From the NCBI GenBank assembly GCA_030145595.1, contig JAQYVG010000150.1, positions 1-8,450 of the forward strand: DNA of 8,450 nucleotides. Reading direction: 5' to 3'. Of the stretch, positions 1-6,261 are shown piece by piece. Source of the DNA: Desulfobacterales bacterium. Lineage in GTDB: Bacteria > Desulfobacterota > Desulfobacteria > Desulfobacterales > UBA11574. The position numbers and the translations under genes were made by a program. The first letter of the stretch is position 1. Each line of letters begins with the position of its first letter. The notes under the pieces were generated by a model. The model did not search any database, was not told where the DNA came from, and worked only from the letters and a program-made list of their open reading frames with translations.

Positions 1-598
1 AGCAGTTATGTTTCTGGGCATGCACGCTGCATCCGGCACTAAAGGGTTTCTGGCCCACACCTTCACATCACGTATCCGGCGGCTGGAAGTGAACGGCAAG
101 CCGATGCCCGAGGTGGAGTTTTTTGCAGCATCGCTGGCCCCCTATGGCCTGCGTCCCATTTTCTTTTCAGGATGTCCGGTGGCCTGCGCCCAGGCCCGCA
201 CAGCCATTCCTGGTATTCACATTTTTCCCATCGATAAAACCGCGGGACCGGATAATTTTGATGCTGAATCCTGGCGTTTGGACCTCGCAACTGCAGCGGT
301 GAAATCCCTCGGCAATAAATCAACAATGCCCTACACACCGCAGGGTCCTTTCCGGGCAAAGGCAATCATGCGAGATGGACCCAAGATAGCCCGAAAACTG
401 GCGCAAAGATGGGGTTTCCGTCATGAAGGCGATCGCATTTACATCGATACCCCTGACATTCATGCTCTCTATCAGAACTTTATCAGGCTCTGCTACCTTA
501 CTCCCCGCGTAGAAAAGATCATTCCCGCCGGCCTATTTCTGTACAACCTTCTGGGTCGTTGGGGCCTTGCCCGGGTACGTTTATCCTTGTATTTCTAA
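1..598 (+). CDS. M55-family D-aminopeptidase (DppA-like), C-terminal part, 5' end outside window
   Basis: This is a zinc-dependent aminopeptidase of the DppA/M55 family, which removes N-terminal D-amino acids or cleaves short peptides in the cytoplasm. The reading frame is open from base 2, so the ATG at 8 is an internal Met and not the start. Counting from that Met, GMHAASGT places His6, GFLAH places His17 and the MPEVEF segment places Glu35. With a constant offset of 98 these match His104, His115 and Glu133 of Bacillus subtilis DppA, which are a zinc ligand, the proposed catalytic His and a zinc ligand. The other ligands (Asp8, Glu10, His60) would lie upstream of the window. The family's usual SGDD stretch reads SGCP here. 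About 30 residues beyond the usual DppA end (from TPRVEKIIPAG onward) form a basic, partly hydrophobic tail. The gene ends with TAA and converges on the ROK kinase gene. The family call is firm; the substrate is unknown. Confidence 0.88.
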   Translation, partial: AVMFLGMHAASGTKGFLAHTFTSRIRRLEVNGKPMPEVEFFAASLAPYGLRPIFFSGCPVACAQARTAIPGIHIFPIDKTAGPDNFDAESWRLDLATAAVKSLGNKSTMPYTPQGPFRAKAIMRDGPKIARKLAQRWGFRHEGDRIYIDTPDIHALYQNFIRLCYLTPRVEKIIPAGLFLYNLLGRWGLARVRLSLYF

Positions 599-608
599 AC
601 AGAATAAC

Positions 609-867
609 ACCCTAATTGAGCGTAAACAAAACCGAGAACGATAATAACGTACTTATTTACAAGGAACATTTTAATAGTTCACCCTGATTTTATATCTCTA
701 CCAGGAAAGAGAAATGAATTCTGCTATTTTATCTCGATTTTGTTTACCCTGCGGGAAAGCCGATGACACCCCATCTCCTTTGTTATCAAGGGCTTGCAGT
801 AAACGACTACGACTTCGCCCTTGATGCCGCGGATCTGGGGCATCCTCGACTTTCGCTCAATTAGGGT
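609..867. mobile_element. MITE-like or decayed IS fold-back element with 14-bp terminal inverted repeats
   Basis: ACCCTAATTGAGCG at 609-622 recurs as its exact reverse complement at 854-867, enclosing 231 bp. A second arm next to the left end (622-637, GTAAACAAAACCGAGA) recurs inverted at 732-747 with 15 of 16 bases matching. The right half (746-867) is itself an imperfect palindrome. No convincing coding sequence lies inside; the longest candidates are 33 codons (762 on the plus strand) and 39 codons (minus strand) and resemble nothing I know. I see no clear target-site duplication at the flanks. Size, nested inverted repeats and position between convergent genes fit a non-autonomous element or an IS reduced to its ends. 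A long RNA hairpin at the convergent 3' ends, acting as a two-way terminator, is the alternative. The remaining bases of this gap (599-608 and 868-939) show nothing recognisable. Confidence 0.5.
746..867. repeat. Imperfect palindrome forming the right half of the fold-back element
   Basis: ATCAAGGGC (785-793) pairs perfectly with GCCCTTGAT (817-825) across a 23-base loop. Outside it, CCCCA (769-773) pairs with TGGGG (836-840). Both arms begin with ACCCT (746-750, and inverted at 863-867) and share an AAAG.CG block in between. The two arms look like diverged copies of one end sequence facing each other. Confidence 0.6.
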
Positions 868-939
868 AAAAGTATATACAGGTGGCACCAAAAGAACGGA
901 TCGATTTTCAGGTCCATCCTGTTATTGCACATATATTCT

Positions 940-1818
940 TTATTCGTAATAAAACAATTTAGCGACTCCCAGTAAGGCCGCATCTTGAATTTTACCAGGG
1001 TGGACCGGGATATCAAGCTGGTCTTCCAGCTTATTGCGGAAGTAATTTAACGCCCCCGCAATACCACCCAAAACAATCAAAACATCGGCGCCAAAATCAT
1101 CGGCAAAGGGACGCAGAAATCGGCCTAAATCTTTGCCGAATTCGCGCAAAACTTCAATCGGAAAAGTATGGCCATGTTGAATGTCCTTTGCGGCTTCGGC
1201 GATATTGGCGTAATGAAAACCGCTTTGATTAAAACGTTCAGTCAATCCTCTGGTCGAAAAGAGATCATCAGCTCTTTTTCCATTAAATTCTAAAGAAAAC
1301 AATTCTGCGTTTAACGGTACCCCCTGTCCTGTAAGTACAGAAACCCCATTCACAATAAAGCCGGCCCCAAGTCCTGTTCCAAGCGTGATGCCCATAACGC
1401 GATCAAATTCTTTACCAGCGCCATAATTCGCCTCACCGGTGACAGCGGCTTTGGCATCGTTACAAAAAAGAATTGGTTTTTTGAAATCGAGTAATTTTGA
1501 TAATTCGTCTCTTATGTTCACTTGATAGAGATTGTCATATTTTGACTGCCCCTGAATCAGGCATAATCCATTCTCATAATCAAATGGCCCGGGGAATCCA
1601 ATTGCAATGCCTAAGAATTCATTAGGATTCACTTTAGGCAAATAGGTTTGAATAATTTCAACAAAGGCGCGAAGAACTTTCTCTTTTGAAGCCTGGCTAT
1701 TAATTGGCGTATGGCAGACAAAATCTGTTAAACCACCGGATTTCACCAGACCGCTCTTAACGGAACTACCACCTACATCAAGGGCAATGACACTGTTTTT
1801 ATTATTTTCAGTTTTCAC
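940..1818 (-). CDS. ROK-family sugar kinase (probable glucokinase/hexokinase)
   Basis: A 292-residue cytoplasmic kinase that transfers phosphate from ATP (or possibly polyphosphate) to a hexose, most likely glucose. Motifs in order: the first phosphate loop with Asp14 and Gly16-Gly17 (LDVGGSSVK); the sugar-domain stretch GIAIGFPGPFD (70-80); Asn120-Asp121, with Asp121 the expected catalytic base; and the second phosphate loop TLGTGLGAG (145-153). The zinc-binding CxCGxxGCxE motif of many ROK kinases and regulators is absent; at that place the protein reads AELFSLEFNGK followed by ADDLFSTRGL. There is no N-terminal helix-turn-helix, so it is an enzyme and not a ROK repressor. The start is GTG: an in-frame TAA lies two codons upstream, so no longer form is possible. 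The start overlaps the last 11 bases of the hydrolase gene, implying translational coupling; the only Shine-Dalgarno-like sequence is a weak AAGAAG right next to it. Substrate is inferred from context. Confidence 0.88.
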   Translation of the reverse strand: MKTENNKNSVIALDVGGSSVKSGLVKSGGLTDFVCHTPINSQASKEKVLRAFVEIIQTYLPKVNPNEFLGIAIGFPGPFDYENGLCLIQGQSKYDNLYQVNIRDELSKLLDFKKPILFCNDAKAAVTGEANYGAGKEFDRVMGITLGTGLGAGFIVNGVSVLTGQGVPLNAELFSLEFNGKRADDLFSTRGLTERFNQSGFHYANIAEAAKDIQHGHTFPIEVLREFGKDLGRFLRPFADDFGADVLIVLGGIAGALNYFRNKLEDQLDIPVHPGKIQDAALLGVAKLFYYE

Positions 1819-3787
1819 TTCTTAATTTTTGGGCAATAAGATCAATAATCAATGCAGCCGTCCACGAAAAATCTTTCTCGCCCAATCCTCTGCCGGAATC
1901 AGGATCGTAATACTCATAAAAGCCGTAACGATCAGCAAGCGCAATTAATGAATGTTCAATCCACTCGGAAAGCTCTGTTTCTCCATACTGTCTGACTCCT
2001 TGCGCCAGATACCAGTTGATATTGACCCAGACAGGACCACGCCAGTAAAATTCCCCTTCAAAGTCGACCTGACACATATCATAGCTGGGTATGGCCACAC
2101 AGTCCATATCTGCAATACAGAAGCAATGTGCTCGTAAATTATTTAAAACCTTCGCGCCCCTGTCCTTGTCAGGGATACCGGCAAATAGGGGCATATATGA
2201 AAAAATCGTATCCCGTTTTATATGTTTGCGGCTCACAAGATCAAAATTATAATAAGTGCCTTCAGCCTCATCATATAGTTTTTTATTTATTGCTGTTTTG
2301 ACTTTATCCGCTCTCTTATAGTGAATGCCGGCATCATATCCTAAGGTTTCTGCTATTTTCCCAAGGTCTATTTCGGATCTACAGAGAATAGAGTTAAAAA
2401 GGACTCCCTGGATTAAAAAGGGATGATTTTCTGCGATTTTTTGCCAGTCATAATTATATTTAAACATATTTTCAATAAGATACGAATATTTTTCAATATA
2501 TGTACGCTTCGGCCGCTCACCCTGTTCCGCAATCTTGTCATATTTTTCTTGCATACTCAAAGCCCACGCGCTGGTCTCTGTTATGGCAGCAAGCGGTTCA
2601 TCCCACAACGGGGCATTATCAAGTCCCGATTCCCACGGATGGACAATAGATACAAGATTTTCAGCCTGCGGGTCACGCCAAGTAAAATAAAAATCATGGA
2701 GTTTTTTTAGTTTTGGATATATTTCTTTTAAGAATGACAACGCTCTTTGTTTATCAGGATCAAGCTTTACGGAATCAACTATCATGGTAGCATGTACAGG
2801 GGGCTGGCTGATACCTGAAGTAAAAATACCGGATGGAACTTTTCCAGAATTGTCTGCCTTCCAGTAGTCCGGTCCCGGGAAATGATGGGTATACTCCGGG
2901 TTGAAAATAATATGCGGCAGAAAACCGTCACGCCACTGTCCTCTGAAAAGTGAGCGCATTTCTGTGTATGCTCTTTCAGGATCATAGTGAAGATACCCGC
3001 GTGCAATAAACCCTGAATCCCAGTTCCAAAGATGTGGATAGAGCCGGCTGGAGGGCATGGTCCAGGCATCGATCCGGTTTTTATCAAGCACAGCTTTCGC
3101 ATTCTGATAAATTTCTTCGAACTGACGATCCGTGAATTGGGGGATCATTTTCTCGCCATCCGGTTTTGCTACCTTCTCATCGCCGGCTGAGATCCCAAGT
3201 AGGTCCTTGAGACGATTTATGTCAAAGCCGCTTATGACTTCCCCTTTAACGACAACCACAGGTATGGTAAGTCTGCCGGTAAGTCTTTCAACCTCTTGCC
3301 TAGCAGATTCCGTTTTCGTCACATCTCGGCCGGCATAGTTAATCTGATTGCCGTCCAGGTAGGCAAGCAGCTGTCTGCAGTGGGGACAGGCCGGAGAGAA
3401 ATATACGGTAATTTCAGATTCTTCATAAGAGCTTACCGTTTTTTCGGTTTGCATCTCTTTTTGTTGTATGAGGGATGTATCATTCAGAATTTTTCCTATT
3501 TTTGACAGCAGTTTTGGTATGTCCGGCACCTTGCCCTGGGAAAACACCTTGCCGTTTACCGTCAAGATAGGTGCATGCCAGCCTCCTCGCCAGATTACCT
3601 TCCAAAAATTATCCAGCCAGGGAACAATCCGCAGCGAAACAGGCTTGCCATGAAGCTGTTCGTTCATGAGCCGCTGAAGTATTACGTAGGTAATATCACA
3701 CTCCGTGCAGCGGTTTTTGATGCGAAAAAAAAGAAATTTCCCCGCATACCGATATAAGGTTAATTCTACGGTTTGTTTTTTTCCCAT
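1808..3787 (-). CDS. Trx-like/glutaredoxin/GH63 (MGH1-type) glycoside hydrolase fusion
   Basis: A 659-residue protein with three parts (numbering from the ATG at 3787). Residues 8-97 form a thioredoxin-like fold with Cys27-x-x-Cys30 (CTEC) and a candidate cis-Pro73 (HAP). Residues 125-198 form a glutaredoxin-like domain with Cys134-Pro-His-Cys137 and the TIPVVVV strand holding Pro176. From about 219 to the end there is an (alpha/alpha)6 hydrolase of the GH63/mannosylglycerate-hydrolase-like type: LWNWDSGF (253-260), HPWESGLDNAP (383-393), YWRGPVW (581-587) and EYYDPDSG (625-632). By analogy with GH63 I infer Asp390 as general acid and Glu625 as general base. No signal peptide is seen, so it is probably cytoplasmic and acts on a small glucoside such as a compatible solute. 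The frame could extend to a TTG at 3823, but that codon overlaps the -10 box, so the ATG at 3787 is preferred; ATG 3799 is an alternative. The hydrolase family is fairly certain, the substrate unknown. Confidence 0.85.
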   Translation of the reverse strand: MGKKQTVELTLYRYAGKFLFFRIKNRCTECDITYVILQRLMNEQLHGKPVSLRIVPWLDNFWKVIWRGGWHAPILTVNGKVFSQGKVPDIPKLLSKIGKILNDTSLIQQKEMQTEKTVSSYEESEITVYFSPACPHCRQLLAYLDGNQINYAGRDVTKTESARQEVERLTGRLTIPVVVVKGEVISGFDINRLKDLLGISAGDEKVAKPDGEKMIPQFTDRQFEEIYQNAKAVLDKNRIDAWTMPSSRLYPHLWNWDSGFIARGYLHYDPERAYTEMRSLFRGQWRDGFLPHIIFNPEYTHHFPGPDYWKADNSGKVPSGIFTSGISQPPVHATMIVDSVKLDPDKQRALSFLKEIYPKLKKLHDFYFTWRDPQAENLVSIVHPWESGLDNAPLWDEPLAAITETSAWALSMQEKYDKIAEQGERPKRTYIEKYSYLIENMFKYNYDWQKIAENHPFLIQGVLFNSILCRSEIDLGKIAETLGYDAGIHYKRADKVKTAINKKLYDEAEGTYYNFDLVSRKHIKRDTIFSYMPLFAGIPDKDRGAKVLNNLRAHCFCIADMDCVAIPSYDMCQVDFEGEFYWRGPVWVNINWYLAQGVRQYGETELSEWIEHSLIALADRYGFYEYYDPDSGRGLGEKDFSWTAALIIDLIAQKLRSEN

Positions 3788-3814
3788 ACTATTTCTCATC
3801 CTCTGCTTGCATCC

Positions 3815-3843
3815 ATGATACAATCGTTTCGCGATTCTATCAA
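3815..3843 (-). promoter_or_regulatory. Sigma70-like promoter for the hydrolase-ROK kinase unit
   Basis: On the minus strand, TTGATA (3843-3838, 5 of 6 to consensus) and TATCAT (3820-3815, 5 of 6) are separated by exactly 17 bases. The expected transcription start is near 3808, giving a leader of about 20 bases with AGAGG at 3804-3800 ahead of the ATG at 3787. Its position just after the glk terminator supports a separate transcript. Confidence 0.6.
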
Positions 3844-3861
3844 GCGCAGCCTTGCCGCTTT

Positions 3862-3901
3862 AAAAAGGAAATTCCGATTGGCGCGATTGGATTGGAATTT
3901 C
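3862..3901 (-). terminator. Probable intrinsic terminator after glk
   Basis: On the minus strand GAAATTCC (3901-3894) pairs with GGAATTTC (3875-3868) over an 18-base loop and is followed by CTTTTT (3867-3862). It begins 10 bases past the glk stop codon. The stem is AT-rich and the loop long, so termination may be partial. Confidence 0.45.
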
Positions 3902-3911
3902 ATGCACGTCA

Positions 3912-4910
3912 CTAAAGCATCGCAGCACAATATGCCGCGCCGATAAGGGCTGCTTTATCATTCAGGATGACCTTTACGGGTATCTTTTCCAGGAAGCCCT
4001 TAAAGCGTCCTTTGTTTGTAAATGCTTCCATAAAGATATCTTCTTTCAGTTTGGGTAAAATCTTCGCCGGAATTCCGCCTCCCAGGTAAACCCCGCCCGT
4101 GGTCATAGCGGTTAGGGCTAAATTGCCGGCAACGGCGCCCAAGATGGAGACAAACATATTCAGGGTGCTTGTACATCCGGGATCTTTATCCACCAAGGCG
4201 GCATCGGTGACGGCTTTGGCCGGATCGATTTCTTTTAGCCGTTGACGCAACCATTCAGGTTCATTCAAGCGGCCTGAGTCTTTCAGCCAATTATAAATAT
4301 TCACCAATCCGGATCCGGAAACCACCCTTTCTATACTCACATGGCCATAATGCTGATTAAGATACCGCCATAGCTCTGTTTCCGCTTCGCTGTTTGGCGC
4401 AAAATCAGCATGACCGCCCTCTGAAGGTACAGGCAAGTATCGACCGTTCTGATAAATCAGCATTGCTTTGCCCAGACCCGTTCCGGGAGCGATCAGGGCG
4501 AGATTTCGGTCTTTAATGGAACCTGCCTGATTTAAAGGGAAGAATTGATCTTGGTTTAATAGCGGGATGGCCATTGCCGTGGCGGTTAAATCGTTGACAA
4601 GCTTAACACGATGAAAGTTAAACTCTTTTTTGATCCGATCTTCGGAAATATTCCAGGGGAGGTTGGTTGTTTTGGACTTGCCGTTTACCACGGGTCCGGC
4701 AACCCCAAAACAGGCATGGGTAACAGACATCTTATGGGTTTCGAGAAATTGCCGAATAATGTGTTCCAGATCAGGTGCGTTTTGGCTCGAAAAAGTCTCA
4801 ATCACTTTTGGCACAGGGCGCTCTTTTCCCTTGAGGAAAAGCCCCAAGTTCGTTTTTGTTCCGCCGATGTCGCCGGCCAAAACAAGTGTTTTATCCATTG
4901 ACTTTGTCAT
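3912..4910 (-). CDS. glk: Glucokinase (proteobacterial Glk family)
   Basis: Phosphorylates glucose with ATP to glucose 6-phosphate, feeding the zwf product encoded in the same operon. The 332 residues are near the usual length (E. coli Glk 321). Visible motifs: phosphate loop AGDIGGTKTNLG (12-23), LVNDLTATA with catalytic Asp107, APGTGLGKA (141-149), and the glucose-binding PSEGGHADF with Glu164 and His167, plus Glu194 in SIERVVSGSG. These correspond to Asp100, Glu157, His160 and Glu187 of the E. coli enzyme, so the active site looks complete. The ATG at 4910 has a good ribosome binding site (GGGAGA, 4924-4919) eight bases upstream; a second Met four codons in is a less likely start. It is the last gene of the operon, 70 bases after tal, and is followed by a probable terminator. 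Confidence 0.95.
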   Translation of the reverse strand: MTKSMDKTLVLAGDIGGTKTNLGLFLKGKERPVPKVIETFSSQNAPDLEHIIRQFLETHKMSVTHACFGVAGPVVNGKSKTTNLPWNISEDRIKKEFNFHRVKLVNDLTATAMAIPLLNQDQFFPLNQAGSIKDRNLALIAPGTGLGKAMLIYQNGRYLPVPSEGGHADFAPNSEAETELWRYLNQHYGHVSIERVVSGSGLVNIYNWLKDSGRLNEPEWLRQRLKEIDPAKAVTDAALVDKDPGCTSTLNMFVSILGAVAGNLALTAMTTGGVYLGGGIPAKILPKLKEDIFMEAFTNKGRFKGFLEKIPVKVILNDKAALIGAAYCAAML

Positions 4911-4980
4911 GACTTATATCTCCCGATAATTATGACCTGAATACGGTAGATTGCTCAAGTCCAAGTCCGGCTGTGCAACC

Positions 4981-6078
4981 CTAATCTTTTGCTAGTAAAA
5001 GATCCTGCTTGTGTCTGATGCTGGCCATGAGGGTTTTAAAGGACTCGGCAAAGGCTTGAAGACCTTCCTTTTGGAGCTTTTGAGTGATGGATTTAAGATC
5101 AACGCCCAAATTTTCTAATTGTGCCAACTGAGCCTCGGCCTCCTCTATTTTTTTCGTGAGCGTCCGGGCCACGGAGCCGTGCTCGCGAAAGGCATTGAGA
5201 GTGGCAGGCGGCAGCGTGTTGACCGTATCCGGGCCGATCAATTGATCCACATAAAGGGTATCCGGATACTCAGGGTTCTTTGTGCCGGTACTTGCCCATA
5301 GGGGACGCTGCACATGAGCACCGCCAGCCGTAAGTTTTTCCCAGCGGGAGCCACTGAAAATCTGTTTAAAAGTGTCGTAGGCTATTTTTGCATTGGCGAT
5401 GGCAATCTTTCCTTGAAGATCCTTATTTTCAAGCGATGTCAAAACCTGATCCACCGCGGTATCCACGCGGCTAATGAAAAAGGAGGCCACTGAGGCGACT
5501 TTGCTTATATCGCCGTGATCCGCCAAACGTCTTTCCAGACCTTTTAAGTAGGCTTCGGCCACGGAGCGATAATGGTCGAGGTTGAAGATCAAGGTGACAT
5601 TGATATTGATACCAGATGCGATCAGCTTCTCAATGGCAGGAATCCCCGCAGGAGTTGCCGGCACCTTGATCATGACATTGGGTCTTGCAAGCACCTTAAA
5701 CAACCGTCGGGCTTCTGCGATGGTCCCCTTGGTGTCATGGGCCAGCGTCGGACTGACCTCGAGACTGACATAGCCATCAGCTCCTTGGGTTGACTCATAG
5801 ACAGACCGCATCAGGTCGGCAGCCCGAGCAATGTCGTCAAAAACCAGGCCCTCGTAAATCTCTTGAACAGATTTTTCCATTTCGACAAGGCCACGTATGG
5901 CTTCGTCGTAGTCTGAACTGCCGTTGATGGCCTTTTCAAAAATGGACGGGTTGGAGGTGACCCCGCGCAGTCCCTCTTCGATCAGCGCTTTGAGTTCACC
6001 GGAGGTAATGAAAGAGCGACGGATATCGTCGTACCATATGGACTGTCCAAGGTCGCTTAGGTCGTTTAATCTAGACAT
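4981..6078 (-). CDS. tal: Transaldolase
   Basis: Moves a dihydroxyacetone unit between sedoheptulose 7-phosphate and glyceraldehyde 3-phosphate, giving erythrose 4-phosphate and fructose 6-phosphate, in the non-oxidative pentose phosphate pathway. The 365-residue protein is of the longer Tal type (as in cyanobacteria and actinobacteria), not the short TalC type. Motifs: IWYDDIRR with Asp17, GVTSNPSIFEKAI (39-51), VSLEVSPTLAHDT (104-116), and VMIKVPATPAG with the Schiff-base Lys138, then NVTLIF and ASFFISRVD. The ATG at 6078 has a strong AAGGAG (6092-6087) eight bases upstream; this ribosome binding site lies inside the transketolase remnant, whose stop codon overlaps the first codons of tal. 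The active site looks intact. Confidence 0.96.
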   Translation of the reverse strand: MSRLNDLSDLGQSIWYDDIRRSFITSGELKALIEEGLRGVTSNPSIFEKAINGSSDYDEAIRGLVEMEKSVQEIYEGLVFDDIARAADLMRSVYESTQGADGYVSLEVSPTLAHDTKGTIAEARRLFKVLARPNVMIKVPATPAGIPAIEKLIASGININVTLIFNLDHYRSVAEAYLKGLERRLADHGDISKVASVASFFISRVDTAVDQVLTSLENKDLQGKIAIANAKIAYDTFKQIFSGSRWEKLTAGGAHVQRPLWASTGTKNPEYPDTLYVDQLIGPDTVNTLPPATLNAFREHGSVARTLTKKIEEAEAQLAQLENLGVDLKSITQKLQKEGLQAFAESFKTLMASIRHKQDLLLAKD

Positions 6079-6235
6079 GTTTTATTCTCCTTAAGTTTCG
6101 TTCTTTGCCCAAAAAAACATAGGCCATGGCAGCCGCCCCCATGGGCATACCCGCATGTCCGGAGTTGGCCTTTTGTACGGCGTCTGCGGAAAGCATTCGA
6201 ATGGTATTGACACATAACTCATCCACATCTTTCAT
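6071..6235 (-). pseudogene. tkt: Transketolase N-terminal remnant (54 codons)
   Basis: The minus-strand frame from the ATG at 6235 encodes 54 residues. The first 41 are clearly the start of a transketolase: DELCVNTIRMLSADAV, then QKANSGHAGMPMGAA and MAYVF. This holds the conserved His (His27) of the SGHPG-type motif that contacts thiamine diphosphate; the usual Pro after it is Ala here. Similarity ends at a run of seven T (6117-6111), and the frame runs out at a TAG (6073-6071) overlapping the start of tal. About 600 residues of a normal transketolase are missing. With six T the next residue would be the family's conserved Trp (AYVFW), but the frame would then stop after about five more codons, so a frameshift alone does not explain the loss. 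It lies 26 bases after zwf, where an operon copy of tkt would be expected. It cannot be a working transketolase. Confidence 0.82.
6087..6092 (-). promoter_or_regulatory. Ribosome binding site of tal
   Basis: AAGGAG on the minus strand, eight bases before the tal ATG at 6078. It sits within the tail of the transketolase remnant, so ribosomes translating the remnant would cross it and stop overlapping the tal start. Confidence 0.8.
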
Positions 6236-6242
6236 TGTCATT

Positions 6243-6247
6243 CCTCC
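6243..6247 (-). promoter_or_regulatory. Ribosome binding site of the transketolase remnant
   Basis: GGAGG on the minus strand lies seven bases before the ATG at 6235, which makes that codon the preferred start over the ATG at 6241, only one base from the site. The site appears undamaged, so the stub may still be translated. Confidence 0.7.
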
Positions 6248-6261
6248 ACTCTTTTTCTCAG

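Noticed and set aside
762..863. Short reading frames inside the fold-back element (33 codons plus strand, 39 codons minus strand)
   Set aside because: They follow the palindrome, have no good ribosome binding site and match no transposase motif I recognise.
2423..2710. 95-codon plus-strand frame opposite the hydrolase gene
   Set aside because: Antisense shadow; its apparent hydrophobicity comes from the complementary codons of the real gene.
1808..3787. Fusion of Trx-fold and hydrolase domains as an assembly or frameshift artefact
   Set aside because: The frame is continuous, with a natural polar linker (about 199-218) between domains and no homopolymer or duplicated sequence at the joint.
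3788..3823. Longer hydrolase start at a TTG (3823)
   Set aside because: The TTG has no ribosome binding site and overlaps the -10 box of a strong candidate promoter.
3822..3836. Small inverted repeat AATCG/CGATT
   Set aside because: It has only five base pairs and lies in the promoter spacer; it could be an operator but there is no support for that beyond position.
4911..4980. Possible promoter or terminator between tal and glk
   Set aside because: No hairpin with a T run and no convincing -35/-10 pair; only the glk ribosome binding site is seen, so the genes are treated as one operon.
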